Origin: Pseudomonas hefeiensis
GTDB taxonomy: Bacteria > Pseudomonadota > Gammaproteobacteria > Pseudomonadales > Pseudomonadaceae
DNA: 64,000 nt
Reading direction: 5' to 3'
Assembly: GCF_030687835.1 (NCBI RefSeq)
Contig: NZ_CP117449.1
Location: 2,728,001 to 2,792,000 of the forward strand
How positions within the stretch are numbered: the first letter of the stretch is position 1; every line of letters starts with the position of its first letter. Under the pieces are notes generated by a model. It worked only from the letters and a program-made list of their open reading frames with translations. It searched no databases and was not told the origin of the DNA. Below are positions 19,030 to 27,600 of this stretch, one piece after another. Made by a program: the position numbers and the translations under genes.

Positions 19030-19530
19030 CTACTTTACCCGCTCAAAGATGATATGAACCTTCGTACCATCGGGACGCTGGAAGTTTTCCACCATCCGGT
19101 TGCCCTCGACTTTCAGTTGCAGGTCATCTTTAGTACGTTTCGCGCCTACCCAATTGGGGAACGTCGATCCTTCGACGGTATTGCCGGTGAACTCGCCGTT
19201 CTGGTCGATGGTATATCGTCCGAAAAAACCGATGCTCCCCGCCATCGCTGCCCGGTTTTCCTCATCGGTTCCTTCGCCCCGAACGCTGGATCGAAACGCG
19301 GGCACACGCGGATCGGTGAGCACCTCGACGAACGTCAACTCTTCAGTGAACACCAGCCATCCATGTGGATTGGGGCCGTACGCATCCGCTCGGGTGCCCT
19401 GACGTTCAGTGGTTGCGCTGATCATTTTCCATGTCCCGACCAGTGGGCTTTTCGTGGCGGAAAACGCTGCCGTGCACACCGAAAAGGCTATGATCGCACC
19501 CGCCGTCAGTACCGATATTTTCAGGGTCAT
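19030..19530 (-). CDS. secreted lipocalin-like domain protein
   Basis: This 166-residue protein has an N-terminal signal peptide (hydrophobic to about residue 25, AAFSA) and then LVGTWKMISATTE. That opening and the later GWLVFTEE and FGRYTIDQNGEF stretches resemble the lipocalin-like (Lipocalin_5) domain. ATG at 19530 is chosen because GGAG lies six bases upstream; ATG at 19536 is too close to it. It begins 51 bases after the TctA-like gene and may be the last gene of the mvaA operon. A ligand-binding role in the periplasm is possible, but nothing shows the ligand. Confidence 0.75.
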   Translation of the reverse strand: MTLKISVLTAGAIIAFSVCTAAFSATKSPLVGTWKMISATTERQGTRADAYGPNPHGWLVFTEELTFVEVLTDPRVPAFRSSVRGEGTDEENRAAMAGSIGFFGRYTIDQNGEFTGNTVEGSTFPNWVGAKRTKDDLQLKVEGNRMVENFQRPDGTKVHIIFERVK

Positions 19531-19581
19531 TCGCATCTCCGTTGTTCGTTATCTGAACACTGTTGTAGAGGGTTAAAAACC

Positions 19582-20970
19582 TCACGCATTCATCAGGGCA
19601 ACCAGGGCCGGAACAGACAGCACGGCTGTGTAATAGCCCATGAACTGGACACCGATGTTGAAACCCAAAAAGCGTGAGAGGAAACCGCCCAGCAGGCCGA
19701 TGGTGACGATCACCAGCAACCCCAGCAGGCCACCTTCCCAGATGCCGATCACCAGGATCAGACCAACAAAGGTTGAAATCACCGCTTCGTGACTGATCTT
19801 GCGCGACACGTAGGATGCCGCTCTGTGGGCGTAATTCATGGTGAAGGGGTAAGCGATCAGGATGGCGACGACCACCGCCAACACGCCGTAGCCAAAAAAC
19901 TCCCAGGTGCTGAGCAGTGAATGCAGGTTGTTCACCTGGCCTGTCGCCGCGTCGACGGTAAAACGTGGCGGGGCGTTGAACAGTGGCGCTGCCGGGCCCG
20001 CTGCGACGGGGCTCAGGGGCAGGCCGAAGGCGATCAGCGGGATCAGTGCTTCGGCCAGGTAGGTTGACTCCGTAACCCCATTTCGAGCAGTGATGACCGT
20101 GGTCAGGCGATGGTAGACATGCTTGACCCTCGAACCGACGAGCTCGCCCATGATCACGGTCATGGCCACCGGGCTGAACACAAAGGTCGCGCTGGAAATC
20201 ACAGCGGTAATGGCCGTCCACATGCTCTGCTTGCTGTCCAGTACCTTGAGCGGATTAGGAAAGAAGCCGCCCCAGCTTTTTACGTCGGGCGAGAGGGAGA
20301 AGGTACGTACTTGCTGGCGACGCATGGTTTCCCGTTCAGCGGGCGCGAGCATCGAGAACAGCGCGGCGATCAACGGACCAATCGCGATGCCCAGGAAGTA
20401 ACTGACACTGAGCTTGACCCCGAACTGCGCGGTCATGGTTTGCAGGCCAACAATGATCATGACGAACGGGATCAGCGTCAGCACGGCCGCCAGACGGCCT
20501 TTGGAGAACCACGCGATCGCCACCGCTGCGAGCAGGAACACCCAAGGCGCAGCCTGCTTGATCATGTCACCGAACGGCGCGAGCATCAGCGCGAACAATA
20601 CGGCCATGGGCACCGCGATCAGCGCGGCAATGACCGCCCCGGAAATCATTTTGCGCAGGGCAATGTGGGGCACGCCCAGGTTGCGCAGAAAGTTGGCCTC
20701 GCGCATCAGTGGCGTCGCCATGGTGTCGCCAGGAATACCCAGTAACGCCGTCGGTACAGCGTGGGTCATATGTTTGGCTACGGCGCCGGCCAGAAAGAAT
20801 GTCAACACGCCGGGGGCAGGCACGCCCAACAGGACGACCAGCAAGGTCAAGGGGGCGAGGGTGGTGGTTTCATCGCTTCCTGAGATGAGCCCGATCCCGG
20901 CAAAAATCACCGCTCCCAGGATCCCCATGCCCAGTGCCATGAGGATCTGGTCCATCAGTGGAACGATCAT
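19582..20970 (-). CDS. TctA-like tripartite transporter large permease
   Basis: This 462-residue protein with about 11-12 hydrophobic segments resembles the TctA large permease of tripartite tricarboxylate transporters, with LLGIPGDTMATPLM near residue 77 in place of the common GIPG block. It is shorter than the usual 500 residues and divergent. It overlaps by four bases the upstream gene for a two-helix membrane protein that could take the place of TctB. No TctC binding protein is present in the cluster. Linkage to mvaA makes mevalonate, or a related branched hydroxy acid, the obvious candidate substrate. Confidence 0.8.
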   Translation of the reverse strand: MIVPLMDQILMALGMGILGAVIFAGIGLISGSDETTTLAPLTLLVVLLGVPAPGVLTFFLAGAVAKHMTHAVPTALLGIPGDTMATPLMREANFLRNLGVPHIALRKMISGAVIAALIAVPMAVLFALMLAPFGDMIKQAAPWVFLLAAVAIAWFSKGRLAAVLTLIPFVMIIVGLQTMTAQFGVKLSVSYFLGIAIGPLIAALFSMLAPAERETMRRQQVRTFSLSPDVKSWGGFFPNPLKVLDSKQSMWTAITAVISSATFVFSPVAMTVIMGELVGSRVKHVYHRLTTVITARNGVTESTYLAEALIPLIAFGLPLSPVAAGPAAPLFNAPPRFTVDAATGQVNNLHSLLSTWEFFGYGVLAVVVAILIAYPFTMNYAHRAASYVSRKISHEAVISTFVGLILVIGIWEGGLLGLLVIVTIGLLGGFLSRFLGFNIGVQFMGYYTAVLSVPALVALMNA

Positions 20971-21443
20971 GATTGACCTCCATTGCCACTGACCGCACCG
21001 ACGCCAATGGAGGGTGTTGCAGCAGGGCTTTCTGCGGGAGCGACCAGGCCTTTCTCGTAATCGGCGAACAGATCATAAAGATCCATTTCCCGCAGTTCCG
21101 CGATCGTGGCCGGCGGCAGGTCAGCCAGGCTGCCCAGTGGGCCGTACTCGTTCTGCAACTCGATCAGGATTTTTGCGCGCCAGGCCGGATCAGCCAGATG
21201 TTCTATGACATTGCGCTTGGGTTTGAAAAGCAGCGCACTGATGGCGCCACCTGCCAGGCAACCCACAATACCGACCAGCATCGCGTAGGCACGGGCCATC
21301 TGTGCGGAGTCCACCCAGCCGACAAACAGGTGCTGGGCGATAAAAAAAGCCCCGAGACTGACGACTGCACCGATGCCTATGGAGTAGATCAGGTGACGAC
21401 CGTCCACCGTGTCGCCCCACACTTCAAATAATTCGGGTTTCAT
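20967..21443 (-). CDS. two-helix membrane protein, possible small permease partner of the TctA-like gene
   Basis: This 158-residue protein has two hydrophobic segments (about residues 17-42 and 50-72) followed by an acidic cytoplasmic tail (ADPAWRAKILIELQNEYGPLG). I do not recognise a named family. It is shorter than standard TctB, which has four segments, but holds the TctB position: downstream of mvaA by about 70 bases and overlapping the TctA-like permease by ATGA. The tight overlap implies the two products act together. The tail contains ELREMDLYDLF and could be a protein contact. Confidence 0.7.
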   Translation of the reverse strand: MKPELFEVWGDTVDGRHLIYSIGIGAVVSLGAFFIAQHLFVGWVDSAQMARAYAMLVGIVGCLAGGAISALLFKPKRNVIEHLADPAWRAKILIELQNEYGPLGSLADLPPATIAELREMDLYDLFADYEKGLVAPAESPAATPSIGVGAVSGNGGQS

Positions 21444-21512
21444 AAGGATTCTCCCACTGCCCCTGAGGGGTTTTATTGTTATGAACGTGAAGAGATGTGG
21501 TTGAGTTCGTTA

Positions 21513-22811
21513 TTACGAGCCCGACGCCTGCGCGCGTTTTTGCTCAAGCAGTTCAGCGGCTTTGTCCGAGCGCACGTCCCGGGCTTCGACCATTTGCGCG
21601 ACCAGCCAATTGACCTCATCGCCTCTGGCCCCCGCCGAAAGTGCAATATTGCGAGCATGCAAAGCCATGTGCCCGCGTTGTATCCCTTCGGTCGACAGCG
21701 CGCGCAACGCGCCCAGGTTTTGCGCGAGGCCGACCGCCACGGCAATCTCGGCAAGTTCCTGAGCGCTCTTCACGCCCAGGATGCGTAACGACAGTTGCGC
21801 CAGTGGGTGAGTCTTGGTCGCGCCGCCGACCAGGCCGACGGGCATGGGCATCTCCAAGGTTCCCACCAGATGGCCCTTACAATCTTTCTCCCAGGTCGTC
21901 AGTGAACCGTAATGCCCGTTGCGACAGGCATAGGCGTGTGCCCCGGCTTCCACTGCGCGCCAGTCGTTGCCGGTGGCGACGATCAGAGGGTCGATGCCGT
22001 TCATGATGCCCTTGTTGTGAGTGGCTGCACGATAGGGATCGACGACCGCAAAGTTGTAAGCATCGAGGATGCCTTCAATGACGTCCTCGCCCTTGTAGGC
22101 CTTGGTGGTGAGATGTTCCGGAGCAATGCGGATCTGGGCCCGGGCAAGCCGCAGGTCGGCGAGGTTCGACAGAATGCGCAGCCGTACCTTGCCGCCGGTA
22201 ATCTGCTCCATCAGCGGGGCCACTGCTTCAGCCATCGTGTTCACAGTATTGGCCCCCATCGCGTCGCGTACATCCACGATAAGGTGGGCGACCAGCATGG
22301 GGCCGCGTGGGCTCTGGGCGAAGGTATGCACTTCGATGTCGCGGCAACCCCCACCTAACTGGTTCAGCAGTTGATCCTTGCGGTTGGCCAGTTCGATGAT
22401 TTCGTCCTTGCGGCGCAACAGACTCAGACGGGCATTGAAGGGATCGTCGATTTCCACGATCTGCACTTGCGCGCGCATCAGCGGCAGCGAGCTGGAGGTC
22501 TGAAAACCACCGGCTTGGCGCGCCAGTTTGGCCATGAACGAGGCGGCGGCGACCACCGAAGGCTCCTCGACGACCAGCGGCACGATGACGTCGCGTCCGT
22601 TAATCTGGAAGTTGCTCGCCACAGCGTAGGGCAATTCAAATTTTCCGATGACGTTCTCGATCATGCCATCGGCTATTTCCAGGGGCAGGGCGCCTGCGTC
22701 GCGAAGCAGGGCAACATCCTCTTCTGCAAGCTCAAGCAGCTGTTGCAAGTGGCTCAGGCGTTCGGCCGGCGACAGACTGCGAAACATCGGGAGGCGGGAA
22801 TCGATACTCAT
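21513..22811 (-). CDS. mvaA: class II (degradative, NAD-type) HMG-CoA reductase
   Basis: It oxidises mevalonate with CoA and NAD+ to HMG-CoA, allowing growth on mevalonate. The protein runs 428 residues from the ATG at 22811. The catalytic set described for the Pseudomonas mevalonii enzyme is found at the same numbers: E83 in VVEEPSV, K267 in [11 protein letters not shown]283 in GNDW and H381 in IQRGH. The cofactor segment is [10 protein letters not shown] (183-192). The longer open frame to 22877 lacks support. It heads a likely operon with a membrane pair and a lipocalin-like protein, and faces a MocR-type regulator. Unlike P. mevalonii, mvaB does not follow directly. Confidence 0.95.
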   Translation of the reverse strand: MSIDSRLPMFRSLSPAERLSHLQQLLELAEEDVALLRDAGALPLEIADGMIENVIGKFELPYAVASNFQINGRDVIVPLVVEEPSVVAAASFMAKLARQAGGFQTSSSLPLMRAQVQIVEIDDPFNARLSLLRRKDEIIELANRKDQLLNQLGGGCRDIEVHTFAQSPRGPMLVAHLIVDVRDAMGANTVNTMAEAVAPLMEQITGGKVRLRILSNLADLRLARAQIRIAPEHLTTKAYKGEDVIEGILDAYNFAVVDPYRAATHNKGIMNGIDPLIVATGNDWRAVEAGAHAYACRNGHYGSLTTWEKDCKGHLVGTLEMPMPVGLVGGATKTHPLAQLSLRILGVKSAQELAEIAVAVGLAQNLGALRALSTEGIQRGHMALHARNIALSAGARGDEVNWLVAQMVEARDVRSDKAAELLEQKRAQASGS

Positions 22812-22881
22812 GGAAGGAATCCAGTTGCAGTTATTGTTTTTGACTGCCTGCCACCCTATGCGTATGTGTCCTGGCAAAAAA

Positions 22882-22916
22882 GGTACAGTTTGGACAGACA
22901 GTACCTAAGCTGTACC
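22882..22916. promoter_or_regulatory. candidate MocR operator between mvaA and the regulator
   Basis: GGTACAG (22882-22888) and CTGTACC (22910-22916) form a perfect seven-base inverted repeat. A third copy, CAGTACC (22899-22905), lies 11 bases upstream of the last one and in the same orientation. Sets of such half-sites are what dimeric MocR/GntR regulators bind. The site lies in the 137-base gap between the divergent genes, 33 bases before the regulator ATG. Confidence 0.6.
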
Positions 22917-22948
22917 CTCTGCGAATAATTCATCCAGGACTTCGTACA

Positions 22949-24320
22949 ATGGCGCGACTGACGCTTGCCCAAGAGCTGACGGCCTCATTGGTGACGCAGA
23001 TCGGCAACGGTACCTACCGAGTGGGTGACCGTTTGCCGTCCCTGCGCGAGTGCATGCGCTTGTTTGGTCATTCGAAAAATACGGTGATCAACGCCTATGA
23101 GTCGCTGGCCTCCCAAGGACTGGTCGAGGCGCGTCATGGGCAGGGTTTCTTCGTGATACGAGGCGCCCCGAGCAGCAGCGAACCGGAAGAGCCGCTTCCC
23201 TTCACACGGGCGATGGACACCATCTGGCTGATGCGCCAGCAATTTGTCCGTGAGCCGGGTCACTCGCCTCTTGGGGAAGGTTTTCCGCCTGTAGAGTGGT
23301 TGATGGATCTGCGATTGGACAAGTTCACCCGTCAGATCATGCGCATGGGGGTCACGACGCTTTTTCGCTACGGCAACCGGGCTGGGCAATGCTGCGCTTC
23401 GTCAACACCTGGTGCAAAAACTGGCGAGCTATTCGATTACCGCCAGTGCTCGGCAAATCGTAACGACCCATGGGGCCAATCACGCACTGGACCTGATCAT
23501 CCGCCGTTTCATTGCACCGGGAGATCACGTGTTGGTCGAGGACCCCGGTTACTACCCGCTGTTTGGCAAGCTGCAACTGCAAGGGGCGCGAATGTTATCC
23601 GTACCCCGATTGCCGGACGGGCCGGACCTGGAAGTGCTGGAGCAGCATCTTCTATTGCACAAGCCGAAATTGTTCTTCCTTCAGTCGGTCGGGCACAATC
23701 CGACGGGCTCCGATATCTCCCCCGGCAAAGCTCATCGACTGGTTCAGTTAGCCCATGAGCACAACTTTATCCTGGTGGATGACGACGCTTTGGCAGATTT
23801 CAAACCCGCGTCGGCCATCAAGGTGTCTGCGCTGGATCAGTTAAGCCGCTCACTGTACGTGGGCAGTTTTTCCAAATCTGTTTCTGCGGCATTGAGGGTG
23901 GGGTTTATCGCGGGGAGCAAGGACGTCATCGATGAACTGGGTGATCTGAAAATGCTCCTGCACACCAGCACTTCGGAGCTGTGTGAGCGAACCATCGATG
24001 TCATCCTGATGGAAGGGCACTTTCTGCGACATCAAATCCGCCTCCAGGAGCGGCTCAAGAGTGCCACTGCGGCAGGTTTGCAGGTGCTGGATGAAATAGG
24101 CGCCGAGGTATTCTTCCGGCCAGAGCAGAGTCTGTATTTGTGGGCCAGGTTTGCCCACATTGACGACGCCAGGGAGCTGACCCGACAACTGTTGCCGAAG
24201 GGATTCATGATCGCTCCCGGTCACATTTTTTCACCGGAGCAGTCGCGTATGAATCCCTGGACCCGATTGAATGTTGCGTACCTGAATGACCCGTTGCTTA
24301 AAGCCGTGTTGAGTGGCTGA
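22949..24320 (+). pseudogene. MocR/PdxR-type regulator (GntR helix-turn-helix plus aminotransferase domain), frameshifted
   Basis: The first frame gives a GntR winged helix (residues about 5-75, VGDRLPSLRECMRLFGHSKN) and a linker, ending in the expected block FRYGN. The second frame, entered near 23391, continues with the class I aminotransferase-like domain: HGANHALDLI, ALADF, and the PLP-lysine region GSFSKSVSAALR. Removing one G from the GGG at 23384-23386 joins them as RAGNAALRQHLVQK and yields 456 residues, a normal MocR length. It is therefore a one-base insertion, real or an error. It faces mvaA and would have been its regulator. A programmed frameshift is possible but unsupported. Confidence 0.85.
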
Positions 24321-24339
24321 GGGCTCACCGCTCATGCTG

Positions 24340-24582
24340 CTAAGGCTGGGTTTGCGCGCCGGTTGAGACAACGCTTTCGTTCCGATCTACGCCCCGCGCC
24401 TCAACCGGCACCCACAGGCGTTCACTGCGACATTTGAATTTCACGCCCTTGCGCGGTGCCATCGCCCTGGCTGTGTCCATGCACACAGCCCTGGAAGCAT
24501 AAGTCGGCCCCGGCTTTCGCTCTTCGACACAACCTTCAACGCCGCTGCAGATAGCCATAACCACAAAATAAACAGTCATCAT
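24340..24582 (-). CDS. small cysteine-containing hypothetical protein
   Basis: An 80-residue protein with a short hydrophobic start (MMTVYFVVMAICSG), cysteines at about 12, 18, 34 and 51, and a basic middle. The start at 24582 has AGGAG eight bases upstream, which makes translation plausible. The pattern resembles small Pseudomonas proteins of unknown role, but I do not recognise a named family. It is convergent with the MocR-type gene. Confidence 0.5.
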   Translation of the reverse strand: MMTVYFVVMAICSGVEGCVEERKPGPTYASRAVCMDTARAMAPRKGVKFKCRSERLWVPVEARGVDRNESVVSTGAQTQP

Positions 24583-24904
24583 CCTGAATGCTCCTGTAGA
24601 GCGATGCGATTAATACCTCTGCGTCAGGCCTGAAATGCTGGCTATGACAGACGGATGATGAGCCTGCTTTCAGATCCCCAGCAATGGCATGCCCAGGCCA
24701 ATCGTCGGAAAAATGTCGGTTGTTCGGTTTTTTTCAGATTCTATTTTTTCGGCGCCAATTGGTTGGCGTTTCTCGGGGTTTAAGCGGGTTTTAACTATGG
24801 TGAAAACTGCGGGTCAAGGGGCCTGAAGCATGCGGGTTTGTAGCTGGAGTGAGATATCTGGGCGCCTGAAGAAATGGCCAACGAACTGAGCGCAAGCGCT
24901 GAGT
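24583..24904. other. 322-base gap with a T-rich stretch and a small hairpin
   Basis: No coding gene is supported here. It contains T-rich runs (about 24727-24750), then CGCCAA (24754-24759) / TTGGCG (24764-24769) with a TTGG loop and TTTCTC after it. That could be a weak plus-strand terminator or the end of a small RNA. The rest shows nothing I can name. Confidence 0.35.
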
Positions 24905-25306
24905 TCAGGGTGTTTCGCGATTGTCGAAGGCTGACTGCGCTTCAACGACGGCGGGATAATGGTTGAGGGTCCAAAGATACAAGGCGCGAAACGGATCTTC
25001 GAGGGTCCGCCCCAGCGGGGTGATGCTGTACTCCACGGCAACCTGTGAAGAGGCAATCACCCGGCGAGCCAGTATGCCGTTGCGCTCAAGTCGGCGCAGA
25101 GCCTGCGTCAAGGCCTTTTGGGTGATGCCTTCCAGGCAGCGTTTGAGTTCATTGAATCGCAAGGGCTTCTTGCAAAGTGCTTCAAGAATCAGCACTGACC
25201 ACTTGTCGGCGATCTGATCAAGCAAATAGCGACTCGAACAATCAACACGTCCAGCATCATTCTCTGTCCCAATCCGAGCCGGGGGGTTGTCAGACGTTTC
25301 TGGCAT
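24905..25306 (-). CDS. HxlR-family transcriptional regulator
   Basis: A 133-residue winged-helix protein of the HxlR group, with CSSRYLLDQIADKWSVLILEAL (about 23-44, including the conserved cysteine near the start) and RFNELKRCLEGITQKALTQALRRLE. These proteins sense electrophiles or redox state, often through the N-terminal cysteine. The start at 25306 follows GGAGGAAA. It diverges from a SnoaL-like gene over a 100-base gap holding a perfect palindrome, and probably represses that gene and itself. Confidence 0.88.
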   Translation of the reverse strand: MPETSDNPPARIGTENDAGRVDCSSRYLLDQIADKWSVLILEALCKKPLRFNELKRCLEGITQKALTQALRRLERNGILARRVIASSQVAVEYSITPLGRTLEDPFRALYLWTLNHYPAVVEAQSAFDNRETP

Positions 25307-25357
25307 GGGGGTTTCCTCCGATATACCTGATGACTTAAAAGTGCGTAATTGATATCT

Positions 25358-25374
25358 GGTATACAAAATATACC
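25358..25374. promoter_or_regulatory. candidate HxlR operator palindrome
   Basis: GGTATA-CAAAA-TATACC is a perfect 6-5-6 inverted repeat, centred between the HxlR gene and the SnoaL-like gene. A further TATACC half-site lies at 25322-25327. The repeat overlaps bases that would serve as a -10 element, so bound regulator should block transcription. Confidence 0.65.
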
Positions 25375-25406
25375 ATTGGGTCTCATCTCGAATAAGGCGC
25401 TACCCA

Positions 25407-25871
25407 ATGCAATCCACACCTGTTAATGAAACCACCGATAAGCTTGCGGTGGTCGAAACCCTCTATCGATTCGCCGCTGGCATCGACCTGCGTGACGACG
25501 AGCTGCTCGCATCGGCATTGGCAGAAGATGCAGTTTCCGATTTCAGGCCCGCCGCTGCAAAGGCTGGCTTTGAATATCCGGTGTTGGAGGGGCGCGACAG
25601 CATTGTTCAGGCGCTGACAGGATCGCTCGGGCATGTCGACACCACGCACTCAGTCAGCAACCCACGTGTCACCATCAACGGCGACCAGGCGCGTCTGGAC
25701 GTGCTGGTGGAGGCGCAGCACGTGTTAAAGAGCGATCCGGCACGCCATTACCTCATGAAAAACCGTTATGACGTCGAACTGGTGCGACAAGGCCCGATTT
25801 GGCTTATCCAGCGTGTCACCGTTGACAACGTCTGGCGTACCGGGGAGTTGGCGGCTTTGTTTGGTGCCTAG
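25407..25871 (+). CDS. SnoaL-like / NTF2-fold protein
   Basis: A 154-residue protein with the layout of SnoaL-like polyketide-cyclase/NTF2-fold proteins. An N-terminal helix reads VVETLYRFAAGIDLRDDELLASALAEDAV, followed by a binding-cone region (EGRDSIVQAL, then a His pair in HVDTTHSVSNPRV). Such proteins act as isomerases, cyclases or dehydratases on small molecules; no substrate can be read. The ATG at 25407 follows AAGG. It is under likely control of the divergent HxlR gene, so an electrophile or quinone-response role is conceivable. A terminator follows. Confidence 0.75.
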   Translation: MQSTPVNETTDKLAVVETLYRFAAGIDLRDDELLASALAEDAVSDFRPAAAKAGFEYPVLEGRDSIVQALTGSLGHVDTTHSVSNPRVTINGDQARLDVLVEAQHVLKSDPARHYLMKNRYDVELVRQGPIWLIQRVTVDNVWRTGELAALFGA

Positions 25872-25933
25872 GAAAAAATTCGCAAGAGTCGTCTGACTCT
25901 CGCCAGTCCTTATTGAGCGACGCCCCAAAAGGA

Positions 25934-25964
25934 CCCCGCGATCCCTGTGTATTCGCGGGGTTTT
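25934..25964 (+). terminator. rho-independent terminator after the SnoaL-like gene
   Basis: CCCCGCGA (25934-25941) and TCGCGGGG (25953-25960) form an eight-pair GC stem with an 11-base loop, followed by TTTT. It is 63 bases after the stop codon. Confidence 0.85.
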
Positions 25965-26016
25965 CCTCGCTCCAGCGCAAGGTCCTGAAGAAGCGTTAAA
26001 GCGGTCCACTCGAAAA

Positions 26017-26035
26017 GATTGTAATGGGAACAATT
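26017..26035. promoter_or_regulatory. weak Fur-box-like palindrome before the ECF sigma gene
   Basis: The 19-base stretch has ATTGT (26018-26022) and ACAAT (26030-26034) as inverted arms and matches the Fur consensus at about 9 of 19 positions. Location upstream of an iron-uptake sigma factor fits, but the match is poor. Confidence 0.3.
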
Positions 26036-26106
26036 CGCGTTTAAGGTGCGCGCGTCCGTCATGTTCAGTCATGACGTTTTTCGTGTTTGGCTGCCTGAGG
26101 CGTTCC

Positions 26107-26625
26107 ATGTCGCTCCATGAAACGGATTCGATCGTTTCCCTCGATAACTTGTACGGCACCCATCGGGGTTGGCTGCTGGGTTGGTTGCGGCGCTCATTGG
26201 GGTGTTCGCAGCAGGCGGCGGATCTGGTCCAGGACACGTTTTTGCGTTTGTTGGTGCGTGGCCAGCCGATCAGCGCTCGCGCTCCGCGTGCATTGCTGGT
26301 GCGTATCGCCCGTGGCCTGGTGGTCGACCACTGGCGGCGCGATGCGCTGGAGCGCGCGTACCTTGACGCACTGATGCAGATGCCCGAGGCGAGTCATCCA
26401 TCCCCTGAGGTTCGGCATGAGGCGTTGCAATGCCTGGAGCGTATTGCGCAGTTGCTGGACGGTCTCAAGCCGGCAGTGCGGGAAGCCTTTCTGCTGTATC
26501 AGCTCGGTGACCTGAGCCATGTGCAAGTGGCTCAGCAGCTTGGGGTGTCCAGCCGTACCGTGGAGCGGCACGTGGCGAGCGCGCTGTTGCATTGCTACAA
26601 GGCGTGCTTCGAGGCCCCACAGTGA
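26107..26625 (+). CDS. FecI-type ECF sigma factor
   Basis: A 172-residue extracytoplasmic-function sigma factor. Region 2 reads QQAADLVQDTFLRLL and RGLVVDHWRR; region 4 reads AREAFLLYQLGDLSHVQVAQQLGVSSRTVERHV in outline. It should direct transcription of the TonB-dependent receptor gene two positions downstream when the siderophore is bound outside. The ATG at 26107 is preferred over an earlier frame start because GAGG lies six bases before it. Its stop overlaps the FecR start, which is the standard order for cell-surface signalling genes. Confidence 0.9.
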   Translation: MSLHETDSIVSLDNLYGTHRGWLLGWLRRSLGCSQQAADLVQDTFLRLLVRGQPISARAPRALLVRIARGLVVDHWRRDALERAYLDALMQMPEASHPSPEVRHEALQCLERIAQLLDGLKPAVREAFLLYQLGDLSHVQVAQQLGVSSRTVERHVASALLHCYKACFEAPQ

Positions 26626-27548
26626 GCGCCGCCGAGAACTTGCCGGAGGGCGTCATACGCACGGCCATCGAATGGCAGATGCGATTGCGCGCCAATGCCA
26701 ACAACGCTGAGCTGCACAGGCAATTGAACGACTGGCGGCGCCATGACCCCCGCCATGAGCTGGCTTGGCAACGTTTGCAGCAAGTCGGCGGATTGTTCAA
26801 GGCCAGCCCGTTGCCCGATGCCGCCCGTACTATTCCTCTGCTGCGCCAGGCCGAGGCCGATCTGAGTCGCCGTCGCACCCTGAAGTTGCTCGGTCTGGGG
26901 TTGGCTGCGGGCGGTGCGACACTGCTGACCACGACGGCGCCAGCCACCTGGCGAAGTGATTTCGTCACGGCGACTGGCGAGCGTCGCCGGCTCGACCTGG
27001 GCGTGGGTAGCGAGTTGACGCTCAATACCGGGAGCGCAGTGGACGTGCGGGGCCACGAATGGGTGTTGCGTGCGGGTGAAGTATTGATCGATGGCGCCGA
27101 CTGGCGTGTGCGTTGCCGCTTTGGTGAGTGTGAGGGGCGGCAGGCGAGGGCGGTGCTCAGGGAGCGGGACGGCTATAGCGAGATTCACGTCGCGCGCGGT
27201 GAGGTATTGATTTCTACGCCGTTCGGGCAGCGCCACTTGCAAGCCGGTGATGCAATGGCCATTGCCGCGACGCGGATGACGGCGTTGGGCCGCGGGCCGC
27301 TCGATCCTTTCGCGTGGGCCCGTGGCCTACTGATCGTCAACGACATTCGGCTGGTCGACTTCCTGGCCGAGGCCGGACGTTACCGCCAGGGCTGGTTGGG
27401 CTGCGACAGCGCGGTGGCCGACCTGCGCCTGTCCGGGGTTTTCCATCTCGATGAACCTGCGCTCATGCTGCGCAACATCAGCCACTTGTTGCCCGTACAG
27501 ATCGTCGAGCGCACCCGCTGGTGGGTGCGCATCAGGCCGCTGGTGTAA
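26622..27548 (+). CDS. FecR-type anti-sigma/sigma regulator
   Basis: A 308-residue inner-membrane regulator that relays the receptor signal to the FecI-type sigma factor. It has an N-terminal cytoplasmic domain with the DUF4880-like WQMRLRANANNAELHRQLNDWRR stretch in outline, one membrane span near residues 85-103 (LGLGLAAGGATLL), then the periplasmic FecR domain (TATGERRRLDLGVGSELTLNT in outline). The GTG at 26622 overlaps the sigma factor stop and has GAGG eight bases upstream; the TTG at 26592 is less likely. Confidence 0.88.
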   Translation: MSAAENLPEGVIRTAIEWQMRLRANANNAELHRQLNDWRRHDPRHELAWQRLQQVGGLFKASPLPDAARTIPLLRQAEADLSRRRTLKLLGLGLAAGGATLLTTTAPATWRSDFVTATGERRRLDLGVGSELTLNTGSAVDVRGHEWVLRAGEVLIDGADWRVRCRFGECEGRQARAVLRERDGYSEIHVARGEVLISTPFGQRHLQAGDAMAIAATRMTALGRGPLDPFAWARGLLIVNDIRLVDFLAEAGRYRQGWLGCDSAVADLRLSGVFHLDEPALMLRNISHLLPVQIVERTRWWVRIRPLV

Positions 27549-27600
27549 ATAGTTTGTCGGACTTTTGCGCTTCGTCCGGTTAGGAGTGATCACTTCCTCA

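Noticed and set aside
22949..24320. Programmed ribosomal frameshift in the MocR-type gene
   Set aside because: There is no slippery heptamer, stimulatory stem or internal ribosome site evident at the junction; a single-base insertion explains it.
26017..26035. Confident Fur box for the iron-uptake cassette
   Set aside because: Only about 9 of 19 positions match the consensus; kept as a low-confidence site only.
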